Below are positions 53,307 to 62,030 of a stretch of 64,000 nucleotides of DNA, one piece after another. Source of the stretch: an uncultured Paracoccaceae bacterium (lineage in GTDB: Bacteria > Pseudomonadota > Alphaproteobacteria > Rhodobacterales > Rhodobacteraceae); NCBI GenBank assembly GCA_947494675.1, contig CANLVP010000002.1, forward strand, positions 992,001 to 1,056,000, in the 5' to 3' direction. Under the pieces are notes generated by a model that saw only the letters and a list, made by a program, of their open reading frames with translations, searched no databases and was not told the origin of the DNA. Positions within the stretch are counted from its first letter, which is position 1; every line of letters begins with the position of its first letter. Both the position numbers and the translations under genes were made by a program.

Positions 53307-55184
53307 ATGAACAAACCGACCGACAACCCCGCTGATCCGTTCAAGAAAGCCTTGGCAGAGGCCACGAAAGTCATGGCCGATGATCCGGAACTCTCGGTCA
53401 CCTATTCGGTCGATCCCGCAGGCCAGACCAGCGACACGATCCGCCTGCCGCAAGTCACCCGCCGCATGACCCGGCAGGAGGTGCTGCTGGCCCGTGGCCA
53501 CGCTGACGCCATGGCGCTGCGGCACAAATTCCATGACCCCAGCACAGCCGCGAAATACATGCCCCAAGGCCAGATGGCGCAAGACCTGTATAACGCGATG
53601 GAAACTGCGCGGGTCGAGGCTGTCGGCGCGCAATATATGCCCGGCACCGCTGGGAATATCGACGCCAAGATCGGGAATGATGCGCTGCGCAAGGGCTATG
53701 ACCAGATCAAACAGCCCGCCGATGCGCCACTGGCCACCGCCGCAGGCTACATGATCCGCGAACTCGCCACAGGCCGCGACCTGCCCGTTGGCGCGGACAA
53801 CGTGCTCAACCTCTGGCGCGGCTTTATTGAGGATCACTGCGGCGACACGCTGAGCAGCCTTTCGGACATGCTGAACGACCAGCAGGCCTTCGCGAAATTC
53901 GCGCGGCAGCTGATCTCTGACCTGGGCTATGCTGATCAGCTGGGCGACGACCCCGACGGGTCGGATCAGGACGACGAAAACGAGGCCGAAGAAGGCAGCG
54001 ACGAGCAGGAAGAGCCTGACAGCACCGGCGAAGACGACAGCGATGGGGATGAGGCCGAAGCCTCGCCCGAGCAGTCTCAAGAGGATCAGCAAGACGCCTC
54101 TCAGGCCGAGATTTCGATGGACGATCAGGCCGACGCCGAAATGGGCGAAGAGACCGAGATGCCCGATGGCGAGGCCCCGATGGAGCCGCCGCAGCCCGCG
54201 CCTGTGTCCGACGCCGATCCCGATTACCGTGTCTTTGCAACGGATTACGACGAAGAGATCGGTGCCGAAGACCTCGCTGAACCCGCCGAGCTTGAACGCC
54301 TGCGCAGCTACCTTGATCAGCAGCTCGAACCACTCAAAGGGGCGGTCTCGCGCCTTGCCAACAAGTTGCAGCGCCGCTTGCAGGCCCAGCAAAACCGGTC
54401 GTGGGAGTTTGACCGCGAGGAAGGCATCCTTGATGCCGGACGGCTCGCGCGCATCGTCGCCTCCCCCACCACGCCGTTGTCCTTCAAGGTCGAAAAAGAC
54501 ACCGAATTCCGCGACACCGTCGTAACACTCTTGCTTGATAACTCCGGCTCCATGCGCGGTCGGCCCATTTCAATCGCCGCGATCTGCGCCGACGTCATGG
54601 CCCGCACGCTGGAACGCTGCGCCGTGAAGGTCGAGATTTTGGGCTTTACCACCAAGGCTTGGAAAGGCGGCACATCCCGCGAGGATTGGTTGAAAGCAGG
54701 CCGCGAGGCCACGCCCGGTCGCCTGAACGATCTGCGCCACATCGTCTACAAATCTGCTGACGCCCCATGGCGCCGCACCCGGCCCAACCTAGGGCTGATG
54801 ATGAAAGAAGGCCTGCTAAAGGAAAACATCGACGGCGAAGCGCTCGAATGGGCGCACCGCCGTCTGATCGGGCGGCACGAGCAGCGCAAGGTGCTGATGG
54901 TGATCTCTGACGGCGCGCCAGTCGACGACAGCACCCTGTCGGTGAACCCCGCCAACTACCTTGAAAAGCACCTGCGCGACGTCATCGCCATGATCGAAAA
55001 GCGCAAAGCGGTGGAACTCGCCGCTATCGGCATCGGCCACGATGTGACGCGCTACTATGACCGCGCGGTGACGATTACGGATGTGGAACAGCTCGCCGGT
55101 GCAATGACCGAACAACTGGCCAGCCTTTTTGACGCCGACCCGCGCAAACGCGCCCGCGTGTTGGGGATGCGCAAGACCGGTTAA
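53307..55184 (+). CDS. cobT: Cobaltochelatase subunit CobT
   Basis: 625 residues from ATG 53307. An N-terminal helical domain, a long acidic linker (about residues 225-300, dominated by Glu/Asp), and a C-terminal VWA domain with an intact MIDAS motif '[12 protein letters not shown]'. It forms the hexameric CobST chaperone complex that acts with CobN to insert cobalt into hydrogenobyrinic acid a,c-diamide. Length is typical. Confidence 0.95.
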   Translation: MNKPTDNPADPFKKALAEATKVMADDPELSVTYSVDPAGQTSDTIRLPQVTRRMTRQEVLLARGHADAMALRHKFHDPSTAAKYMPQGQMAQDLYNAMETARVEAVGAQYMPGTAGNIDAKIGNDALRKGYDQIKQPADAPLATAAGYMIRELATGRDLPVGADNVLNLWRGFIEDHCGDTLSSLSDMLNDQQAFAKFARQLISDLGYADQLGDDPDGSDQDDENEAEEGSDEQEEPDSTGEDDSDGDEAEASPEQSQEDQQDASQAEISMDDQADAEMGEETEMPDGEAPMEPPQPAPVSDADPDYRVFATDYDEEIGAEDLAEPAELERLRSYLDQQLEPLKGAVSRLANKLQRRLQAQQNRSWEFDREEGILDAGRLARIVASPTTPLSFKVEKDTEFRDTVVTLLLDNSGSMRGRPISIAAICADVMARTLERCAVKVEILGFTTKAWKGGTSREDWLKAGREATPGRLNDLRHIVYKSADAPWRRTRPNLGLMMKEGLLKENIDGEALEWAHRRLIGRHEQRKVLMVISDGAPVDDSTLSVNPANYLEKHLRDVIAMIEKRKAVELAAIGIGHDVTRYYDRAVTITDVEQLAGAMTEQLASLFDADPRKRARVLGMRKTG

Positions 55185-55193
55185 GCTGGGCTG

Positions 55194-55214
55194 CGATTAT
55201 TCGACGAATAATCG
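55194..55214. repeat. 21-nt perfect hairpin with conserved tail
   Basis: Arms cgattattcg / cgaataatcg around a single A, exactly 21 nt, the same length as the hairpins at 1699-1769. It is followed by ggcctccggcggag and an AT-rich stretch. It sits between cobT and pepP, ending 48 bp before pepP. Confidence 0.75.
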
Positions 55215-55262
55215 GGCCTCCGGCGGAGATATTTAAGTTCAAAAGAAAGCAGGGGACGCGCG

Positions 55263-57026
55263 ATGTTTCAGACCTTTGGTGCCTCAACCCGGCCTGAACA
55301 GGGGCCACCGCGCCTTGCTGCCTTGCGGGCAGAGATGGCGGCGACAAAGCTGGACGGATTTCTGGTGCCCCGCGCCGATGCGCATCAGGGTGAATATGTC
55401 GCCGAGGCTGACGCGCGTCTGGCCTGGCTCACCGGCTTTACCGGCTCAGCTGGATTTGCCGCCGTTCTCGCCGATATCGCGGGCGTCTTTATCGACGGGC
55501 GCTACCGGCTGCAGGTCACCGATCAGGTCGCCGCCGACTTTACCCCCGTGCATTGGCCCGAGTTGCAGCTCGCCGATTGGCTCAAAGAAAAATGCACGAC
55601 CGGCGCGGTCATCGGCTACGACCCTTGGCTGCACACGGTGGATGAGATCGCAAATCTGACGGACAAGCTGAGCGGCACCCAGATCACCTTACAAGCCACC
55701 GCCAATCTCGTGGACCGTATCTGGGCCGACCAACCGGCCCCGCCAAACGCGAAGTTCACCGTCTATCCCGCTGAATTTGCTGGCGAAAGCCATGATGACA
55801 AACGCAAGCGGGTGGCCAGCGGCACCCATGTGATCACCCTGCCTGACAGCATCGCGTGGCTCCTCAATATCCGCAGCACCGACATCGAGCGAAACCCCGT
55901 GCCCCATGCCTTTGCGGTCCTGCACGCCGACGGCAAGGTCGACCTCTTTGCCCGCCCCGGCAAGGCCGACGGGATCACCGAACACCTTGGCCCCGATGTC
56001 ACGCTGCATCCGCAAGACGCCTTCTTGGACCATATCGCAACTCTGCCCGGCCCCGTGTTGATCGACAAAAAGACCTGCCCGCAGATCGTCGCCGACACTT
56101 TGGGGGACAAGGCCAAGGCCGCCCCCGATCCCTGCATCCTGCCCAAGGCCTGCAAGAACCCCACGGAAATCGCAGGCGCGCGCGCCGCACATCTGCGCGA
56201 TGGTGCGGCCATGGTGCGCTTTCTGGCCTGGCTCGACGCCGAAGCCCCCAAGGGCCAGCTCACCGAAATCGACGTGGTCAAACAGCTGGAAGGCTTTCGC
56301 CGCGACACCAACCAATTGCTGGACGTCAGTTTTGAAACGATCAGCGGCGCGGGCGCGCATGGGGCCATCGTCCACTACCGCGTGACAGACGACACCAATG
56401 CCCCCGTTAAACCCGGCGAGCTGCTTTTGGTGGATTCCGGCGGACAATATATCGACGGCACCACTGATATCACCCGCACCGTGATCGTTGGCGAGCCAAC
56501 ACCAGACCATCGCACCTGCTATACCGCCGTCCTGCAAGGCATGATCGCGATCAGCCGCACGCAGTTTCCCAAAGGCGTCGCAGGCAATCACCTCGACGCG
56601 CTCGCCCGCGCCCCGCTTTGGGCCATGGGCATGGATTACGACCACGGCACCGGCCATGGCGTCGGCGCATATCTGTCCGTCCATGAAGGCCCGCAGGGCC
56701 TGTCGCGCCGCGCAACCACCGTGCTGGAACCCGGCATGATCCTGTCGAATGAACCGGGCTATTACCGCACCGGGGCCTTTGGCATCCGGATCGAAAACCT
56801 GATCGTCGTGACCCCGGCCCCCGAGGGCGGCGACAACCGCGACATGCTGGCCTTTGACACGCTGACCTATGTGCCGCTCGACCGCCGCCTGATCGACACG
56901 ACGGTGCTGTCGCCCGCCGAACGCCAATGGATTGATGCTTATCACGCCGCGACCCTTGACCGGATCGGCCCGCTGCTAGATGGTGACGCGCTCGACTGGC
57001 TGAACCGCGCCACCGCCCCGTTATAG
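55263..57026 (+). CDS. Xaa-Pro aminopeptidase (M24B)
   Basis: 587 residues, the long three-domain form. The catalytic pita-bread domain has metal ligands Asp in 'LLVDSGGQYIDGTTDITRT', His in 'GTGHGVGAYLSVHEG', Glu in 'LSNEPGYY' and Glu in 'GIRIENL'. It removes N-terminal residues before proline in peptides. Upstream is the 21-nt hairpin. Monocistronic or co-transcribed with DUF427 57 bp downstream. Confidence 0.93.
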   Translation: MFQTFGASTRPEQGPPRLAALRAEMAATKLDGFLVPRADAHQGEYVAEADARLAWLTGFTGSAGFAAVLADIAGVFIDGRYRLQVTDQVAADFTPVHWPELQLADWLKEKCTTGAVIGYDPWLHTVDEIANLTDKLSGTQITLQATANLVDRIWADQPAPPNAKFTVYPAEFAGESHDDKRKRVASGTHVITLPDSIAWLLNIRSTDIERNPVPHAFAVLHADGKVDLFARPGKADGITEHLGPDVTLHPQDAFLDHIATLPGPVLIDKKTCPQIVADTLGDKAKAAPDPCILPKACKNPTEIAGARAAHLRDGAAMVRFLAWLDAEAPKGQLTEIDVVKQLEGFRRDTNQLLDVSFETISGAGAHGAIVHYRVTDDTNAPVKPGELLLVDSGGQYIDGTTDITRTVIVGEPTPDHRTCYTAVLQGMIAISRTQFPKGVAGNHLDALARAPLWAMGMDYDHGTGHGVGAYLSVHEGPQGLSRRATTVLEPGMILSNEPGYYRTGAFGIRIENLIVVTPAPEGGDNRDMLAFDTLTYVPLDRRLIDTTVLSPAERQWIDAYHAATLDRIGPLLDGDALDWLNRATAPL

Positions 57027-57082
57027 CCCCGTCACAATCGCCCGATACATTCTGGCTCCACCGCAAACCGAAGGAGGCTGAC

Positions 57083-57424
57083 ATGGCCGACCATATCAAA
57101 ATTCGTCCCGCATCCGGCACATGGGTCGTGCGCGCCGCCGGTGCAGTCATCGGCGAATCCACCCGTGCGCTGGAACTGACCGAGGGCGACTATCCGCCCG
57201 TGATCTATTTCCCGCGCGACGATCTTGCGATGGCCTTCCTTGACACCTCTGACACGACCGCGACTTGCCATCACAAAGGGGTCGCCAGCTACTTTACCGT
57301 TGTCGCCAAAAGCGGCCCGATCCCCGACGCTGCCTGGTCCTATGAGGACCCAAAGCCCGGCGTTATCGAGATCAAAGACCACCTGGCCTTCTACCACGAC
57401 AAAATCGCCGTCGAAGAAGTCTGA
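57083..57424 (+). CDS. DUF427-family protein
   Basis: 113 residues, one DUF427 domain: 'IKIRPASGTWVVRAAGAVIGESTRALELTEGDYPPVIYFPRDD' is read as the opening with the conserved PVxYFPxxD, and 'TATCHHKGVASYFTV' and 'AWSYEDPKPGVIEIKDHLAFY' complete the family pattern. Function unknown; the conserved Cys-His-His-Lys stretch is a candidate active site. Start has agga upstream ('aaggaggctgac'). Confidence 0.9.
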   Translation: MADHIKIRPASGTWVVRAAGAVIGESTRALELTEGDYPPVIYFPRDDLAMAFLDTSDTTATCHHKGVASYFTVVAKSGPIPDAAWSYEDPKPGVIEIKDHLAFYHDKIAVEEV

Positions 57425-57490
57425 CCCCCCAAATTCGCGACAAATCCGTTTCCGTGCTAAGCTGACGCCCACGTAAAGCGTGGGGCACCG

Positions 57491-58657
57491 ATGGCGACGG
57501 ACGACAAGCCAGCATTCGAAGAACGCAAATGGGCCGACGAACTGGCCCTGCGCCGGGCAGAGCTTGACCTGCGCCATCAGGAAATGGCGCGCTCAAACTG
57601 GCGCAGCCCGCTCTCTGTGGCCGTGGCCGCCGCCGCCCTTGCCGCCATGGGCAACGGCATCATCACCTGGATCGACGGCGTCCAGCAACGCGAGCTTGAG
57701 GCGTCGCGCGCCAGCCTGCAACTCGCGCTCGAGGCACGTAGATCCGACAGCGCACGTATCCTGCAGGTGATGGAAAGCGGTGACCCTACCGCCGTGCGCA
57801 ACAACCTCAAATTCCTGAGCGAGGCGGGGCTGATCAGCGATGAAACCCTCCGCCAGCAGTTGATGGCCTACCTCGACGCCACACCGGATGCAGAAATCCC
57901 GCTTTTGCGACAGTTGGGTGACATCGTGGCTGCCCCCACACGTCGTCTGCAGGTGCTGTCCATCGGCATCTCAAGCTATGACAACGTTGCTGACCTCGAA
58001 AACCCGGTGCGCGACGCACTTGCCGTTGCTGCGGCCACCGAAACTCAACGTGGCACGATCTACAACGATGTCGAGGTAACGATTGCCACGGATATCGACA
58101 AGGACGGGCTGATCTCGCAGCTGCGCCTGCTGAACTGGAGCGTCAAGCCGAACCAAGGCGATGTCGCGCTGATCTATTTTGCAGGCCACGCCCATCAGGT
58201 TGACGGGGTGTTCTACCTCGCCCCATCCGATATCGACGCAACATCCGAAGCCACCGGCGAGGCCACCGGCCTCAGCATCGTTGAACTTGCCACCCTGCTG
58301 GAGCCGCTGGCCGCCGGCAGTGCGGTGATCCTCGCGATCGATGCCTGCCCCGGATCGGATCATGCGTCCCCCGAAGAGGCCTTGGGCGAGATGCAGTTAA
58401 ACGTCCTCCTGGCCGCTGTTCCGGGCACCACATGCTTTGATGGACAGGGGCAAAACAGCCCCTTTGCCACAGCCTTGGTCGACGGCATGACCGATGCCAG
58501 CGACGCGGACGGCAATGGCCTGATCACGATGTCAGAGCTTGTGACCTTCGTCAGCGCGCGCACCGGGCAGTTAACCGATCAATTGCAAGAGCCGTTTACC
58601 AGCGTCGATTTTGATGGCGTGATCTTTCAAGCGGTCGCCAGGGCTAACACCAAATAG
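57491..58657 (+). CDS. Membrane-anchored caspase-like (peptidase C14) protein
   Basis: 388 residues. The N-terminus is charged and helical, with a TM segment about 42-62, then a coiled-coil-like stretch (65-95) and a short helical domain. A caspase/metacaspase p20-like domain follows from about 152: 'LQVLSIGISSYDN', catalytic His233 in 'IYFAGHAHQVDG', catalytic Cys286 in 'ILAIDACPGSD'. Downstream 'DADGNGLITMSE' (338-349) fits an EF-hand-type loop and may bind calcium. Proteolysis of arginine/lysine or asparagine sites is possible; function unknown. Convergent with clcA, 4 bp apart. Confidence 0.82.
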   Translation: MATDDKPAFEERKWADELALRRAELDLRHQEMARSNWRSPLSVAVAAAALAAMGNGIITWIDGVQQRELEASRASLQLALEARRSDSARILQVMESGDPTAVRNNLKFLSEAGLISDETLRQQLMAYLDATPDAEIPLLRQLGDIVAAPTRRLQVLSIGISSYDNVADLENPVRDALAVAAATETQRGTIYNDVEVTIATDIDKDGLISQLRLLNWSVKPNQGDVALIYFAGHAHQVDGVFYLAPSDIDATSEATGEATGLSIVELATLLEPLAAGSAVILAIDACPGSDHASPEEALGEMQLNVLLAAVPGTTCFDGQGQNSPFATALVDGMTDASDADGNGLITMSELVTFVSARTGQLTDQLQEPFTSVDFDGVIFQAVARANTK

Positions 58658-58661
58658 GGAG

Positions 58662-60350
58662 CTACGAATGTTCTTCCCGCGCGGTTTCGGCCAGCGCGGT
58701 GTTCATCGCCCGCAGGGCATCCACCTGAAACAGCGCACCCCATAGCTCTGGAGGCGCGTCTTCCCCGCCCAGCGTGACCACGGGAATAAAGCTGTGCCCG
58801 CCCGCCTCGAACAGCGGCATCGCCTGTTCCAGCGTGGCGTTGCCGTCGATATAGACGCCCTCGCCCACCAGTTCCCAACAGGCGGTCTCAGCCGCCGCAC
58901 GCGCGTGATCCTTGGTGCGCATGATCGTCGCCACCCGGAACGTCGCCAGCAAATAGGCCTGCGGTCCGGCGGCCAGATGCACGTTACGCCGTTCGAGTTG
59001 CGTCAGGAAAAATGACCGATCCACCAGCCGTGACGCGAGGGCCGTGGACAGCGACACCGCCACCATCACCGCCATCGCCGTCTGCCAGTCACCCGTCAGC
59101 TCAAACACGATCAAAGTTGTGGAAATCGGCGCGCCCAGGACCGCAGCGGCAACCGCCCCCATGCCTGCCATCGCATAAAGCGTCCCCTCGCCCGACACGG
59201 TGGGAAAGACGCTGGTGGCAATCAGCCCGAACGCCAGCCCCGTCAACGCGCCGACCATCAGTGAGGGCGAAAACACCCCGCCGCCCATGCGCCCGCCCAT
59301 GGTGATCGCCACCGCCACGACCTTGAGGATCACAAAGACAACCGCCTCATGCAGCAGCAATTCCCCGGTCAGCGCCGCCGATGTCGTCTCATATCCGACA
59401 CCGATGATATGCGGCCACCAAATCGCCAAAGCGCCCAGCAACATCCCCGCCACGGCGGGCCGTAAAAAGCGCGGCAAGCGCAGGCGGTTCTGCACAAAAC
59501 TGCCAAAGTCATCAGCCCAAAAGATTGCCCGCATCAGCGCCACAGCGACAAAGCCGCAGACAATCCCAAGGATCAGGAACGCGGGCAATTCCACATAGAA
59601 CGCCAGCGCATTCTGCGTTGGCAGCACAAATTCCGTCACATCACCAAATGCCAAGCGGTTGATCACGGTACCCGCCACACTGGCGATCACGATGGGCGCA
59701 AAGGCATGCACCGCAAAGTGGCGCAACACGACCTCAAGCGCGAAGAGCGCCCCGGCCAATGGCGCGTTAAAGCTTGCCGACACCGCCGCCGCCACCGCAC
59801 AGCCCAGTAAATCGCGCCCGGTGACACCATCGGCGCGGATCGTGCGGCTGATCAGCGTGGAAATCACCGCCGCCATGTGCACGACCGGCCCCTCGCGGCC
59901 CGATGACCCACCGGTTGAGAGCGTGATCATACTGGCGATCGCCGACACCGTGCCCTGGCGCACCTCGACCCGGCCTTCGTGCAATGCGGCCCCCTCAATC
60001 ACATCCGCGACCGACCGCACCCGCGCATCAGGCGTGAACCGGTGGAAAATCAACCCCACGATCAGCCCGCCACAGGTCGGGATCAGTAACAGATGATACC
60101 ACGCCAGATCAGCGGCAAAGCTATGCAGCGTCCGCACATTGTCGGTGCCATAAACCGTGGTCTGGATCGCCGTGATCCCCAGCCGGAACAATAGCGCCGC
60201 TGTCCCTGCCGCAATCCCGATGATCAGAGCGATAAACCAAAACTGCATCTGGCTCGGACCGCGCGTCTTCATCACCAGCACGGCCTTGGTCAGATCGGCG
60301 GCAATCTTGCCCCGAAGCTCTGCGATTAGCGATGCGAGCGTGCGGCTCAT
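58662..60350 (-). CDS. ClC-family chloride channel/exchanger with CBS tail
   Basis: 562 residues. ClC landmarks: 'GGSSGREGPVVHMAA' (external gating Glu in GREGP), 'NAPLAGALFALEVVLRHF', 'GGGVFSPSLMVGAL' (GxFxP filter), and a C-terminal CBS region (from about 445, 'ATLEQAMPLFEAGGHSFIPVV'). The position of the internal proton-transfer glutamate (E203 in E. coli ClcA) is Val in the aligned 'ALEVVLR'. It would move chloride across the inner membrane. Divergent from dld, 73 bp apart. Confidence 0.93.
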   Translation of the reverse strand: MSRTLASLIAELRGKIAADLTKAVLVMKTRGPSQMQFWFIALIIGIAAGTAALLFRLGITAIQTTVYGTDNVRTLHSFAADLAWYHLLLIPTCGGLIVGLIFHRFTPDARVRSVADVIEGAALHEGRVEVRQGTVSAIASMITLSTGGSSGREGPVVHMAAVISTLISRTIRADGVTGRDLLGCAVAAAVSASFNAPLAGALFALEVVLRHFAVHAFAPIVIASVAGTVINRLAFGDVTEFVLPTQNALAFYVELPAFLILGIVCGFVAVALMRAIFWADDFGSFVQNRLRLPRFLRPAVAGMLLGALAIWWPHIIGVGYETTSAALTGELLLHEAVVFVILKVVAVAITMGGRMGGGVFSPSLMVGALTGLAFGLIATSVFPTVSGEGTLYAMAGMGAVAAAVLGAPISTTLIVFELTGDWQTAMAVMVAVSLSTALASRLVDRSFFLTQLERRNVHLAAGPQAYLLATFRVATIMRTKDHARAAAETACWELVGEGVYIDGNATLEQAMPLFEAGGHSFIPVVTLGGEDAPPELWGALFQVDALRAMNTALAETAREEHS

Positions 60351-60423
60351 CCCTGCCCTGCCTCTGGTCCGATGCCCCGCTTTGCACTAGGTTCGCCTGA
60401 CTGTCAGACCAAAAGGCCAGATC

Positions 60424-61797
60424 ATGACCATTCCAAGCGCGATTGAAGCTCTTCAGACCCTTCTAGGGGAAGGGTTGAGCCTGTCCAAGTCCGATCTAAA
60501 CCTCCATGGCCAGTCTGAGACGCATTTTCCCGTCACGCCACCCGATGCGGTCGCCTATCCCCGCGATACTGCAGACGTCGCGCAGATCGTCAAAATCTGC
60601 GCCGAACATGACTGCCCGGTGATCCCATGGGGCACCGGCACCTCGCTTGAGGGGCACAGCCTTGCGGTGCGTGGCGGCGTCACGGTGGACACATCCCGCA
60701 TGGATCGCTTGCTTGAGGTCAACGCCGCCGACATGGACGCCCGCGTCCAACCCGGCATGACCCGCAAGGCGCTCAACACCGAATTGCGCGCCACGGGGCT
60801 GTTCTTTCCGGTCGATCCGGGTGCGGATGCCGCCCTTGGTGGTATGGCCGCCACCCGCGCCTCCGGCACCACGGCGGTGCGCTACGGCACCATGCGCGAC
60901 AACGTCATGGGGCTCGAGGTGGTGCTGGCCGACGGCCAAATCATCCGCACCGGCAGCCGCGCGCGCAAATCATCCGCAGGCTATGACCTCACCGGGCTTT
61001 TTGTGGGGTCCGAGGGGACGCTGGGCATCATCACCGAACTGACCCTGAAACTTCACGGACAACCCAGCGCCACCGCCGCTGCCACCTGCGCCTTTCCCAC
61101 CGTTGCCGCCGCCGTCGACAGCGTGATCACCACGATCCAAATGGGCGTGCAAATGGCACGGATCGAACTGGTGGATGCCGCCTCTGCCGCAGCCGTCAAC
61201 GCCTATGCGGACGCCAGCTGGCCCAACACGCCGCACCTGCTGATCGAATTTCACGGCTCTGACGCCGCCGTCGCCGATGATGTCGCCACCTTTGGTGAGA
61301 TTGCCTCAGACCATGGCGGCACCGGCTTTGAATGGACGACCGCGACCGAAGACCGCAACAAGTTCTGGCAAATCCGCCACGACGCCTATTATGCGATTCT
61401 CGCCAGCAAACCCGGGGCCACCGCCGTCGTGACGGATGTTTGCGTGCCAATCTCGCGTCTGGCCGATGCAATCAGCGCGACTCAGGCCGATATCGACGCC
61501 AGCCCGATCGATGGGCCCATCCTCGGTCACGTGGGCGATGGTAACTTTCACGCGATCTTGTTGATTGATCCGGGTGACATGACGCAACGGCAAGTGGCGC
61601 TCGATCTATCCCACCGAATGACCGAACGCGCCCTCGAAATGGGCGGCACCGTGACCGGCGAACACGGCGTTGGCATCGGGAAAATGCCTTATATGCTGGC
61701 CGAACACGGCCCCGCATGGGCGGTAATGTCGCAGATCAAAAGGGCGCTCGATCCCAGCGACATCATGAACCCCGGCAAATTATGTCAGCACAACTGA
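60424..61797 (+). CDS. FAD-linked oxidase, D-lactate dehydrogenase (LDHD) type
   Basis: 457 residues. FAD-binding PCMH domain (about 37-215) with 'VIPWGTGTSLEGHS', 'GGMAATRASGTTAVRYGTMRDNV' and 'LTGLFVGSEGTLGIIT', then the FAD-oxidase C-terminal domain with 'GHVGDGNFHA' and 'GGTVTGEHGVGIGK'. This family oxidises D-2-hydroxy acids (D-lactate, glycolate or 2-hydroxyglutarate) and passes electrons to the membrane. D-lactate is the commonest; glycolate is worth considering because glcB and a glcG-like gene lie in the same window. Divergent from clcA. Confidence 0.9.
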   Translation: MTIPSAIEALQTLLGEGLSLSKSDLNLHGQSETHFPVTPPDAVAYPRDTADVAQIVKICAEHDCPVIPWGTGTSLEGHSLAVRGGVTVDTSRMDRLLEVNAADMDARVQPGMTRKALNTELRATGLFFPVDPGADAALGGMAATRASGTTAVRYGTMRDNVMGLEVVLADGQIIRTGSRARKSSAGYDLTGLFVGSEGTLGIITELTLKLHGQPSATAAATCAFPTVAAAVDSVITTIQMGVQMARIELVDAASAAAVNAYADASWPNTPHLLIEFHGSDAAVADDVATFGEIASDHGGTGFEWTTATEDRNKFWQIRHDAYYAILASKPGATAVVTDVCVPISRLADAISATQADIDASPIDGPILGHVGDGNFHAILLIDPGDMTQRQVALDLSHRMTERALEMGGTVTGEHGVGIGKMPYMLAEHGPAWAVMSQIKRALDPSDIMNPGKLCQHN

Positions 61798-61805
61798 CCT
61801 TCTTT

Positions 61806-61835
61806 TTGACAGGTTGTGAAAAAACGCCATAGGAT
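61806..61835 (+). promoter_or_regulatory. Putative sigma-70 promoter of the candidate sRNA
   Basis: TTGACA (61806-61811) and TAGGAT (61830-61835) with an 18-bp spacer, just past the dld stop. The transcription start would be near 61842. Confidence 0.5.
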
Positions 61836-61841
61836 TAAACC

Positions 61842-62026
61842 TCTGGATGTCCGGTTGAGCTGCGAGACTCGGTGCATAGGCTTCGGTCTGTCCCTGCCAA
61901 ACAGTAAAATCAGATAGCACGATTTGCATAGGTCGTGCGGTGTTGACGTGAGTTGTTTTCGGGTGTGTGTGTGCCCGTGAGTAACGGGGCGCCCTAGATC
62001 CAGAGATGGATTTAGGGCGTCTTTTT
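61842..62026 (+). ncRNA. Candidate small RNA between dld and recN
   Basis: The 227-bp gap between dld and recN has no open frame but holds a promoter-like pair, several stem-loops (for example gcacga/tcgtgc at 61917-61938 and cccgt/acggg near 61975-61987) and ends in a strong terminator with a T run on the plus strand. About 185 nt would be transcribed. I cannot match it to a named RNA such as 6S, SRP or tmRNA. The 3' end overlaps the last bases of recN on the opposite strand. Confidence 0.5.
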
Positions 62027-62030
62027 ATTT
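61989..62030 (+). terminator. Strong rho-independent terminator
   Basis: Stem from gcgccctagatcc pairing with ggatttagggcgt (one G-T pair, 6-nt loop), followed by five T residues and more T. Orientation is plus, so it ends the candidate sRNA (or dld); on the minus strand there is no T run. Confidence 0.85.
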
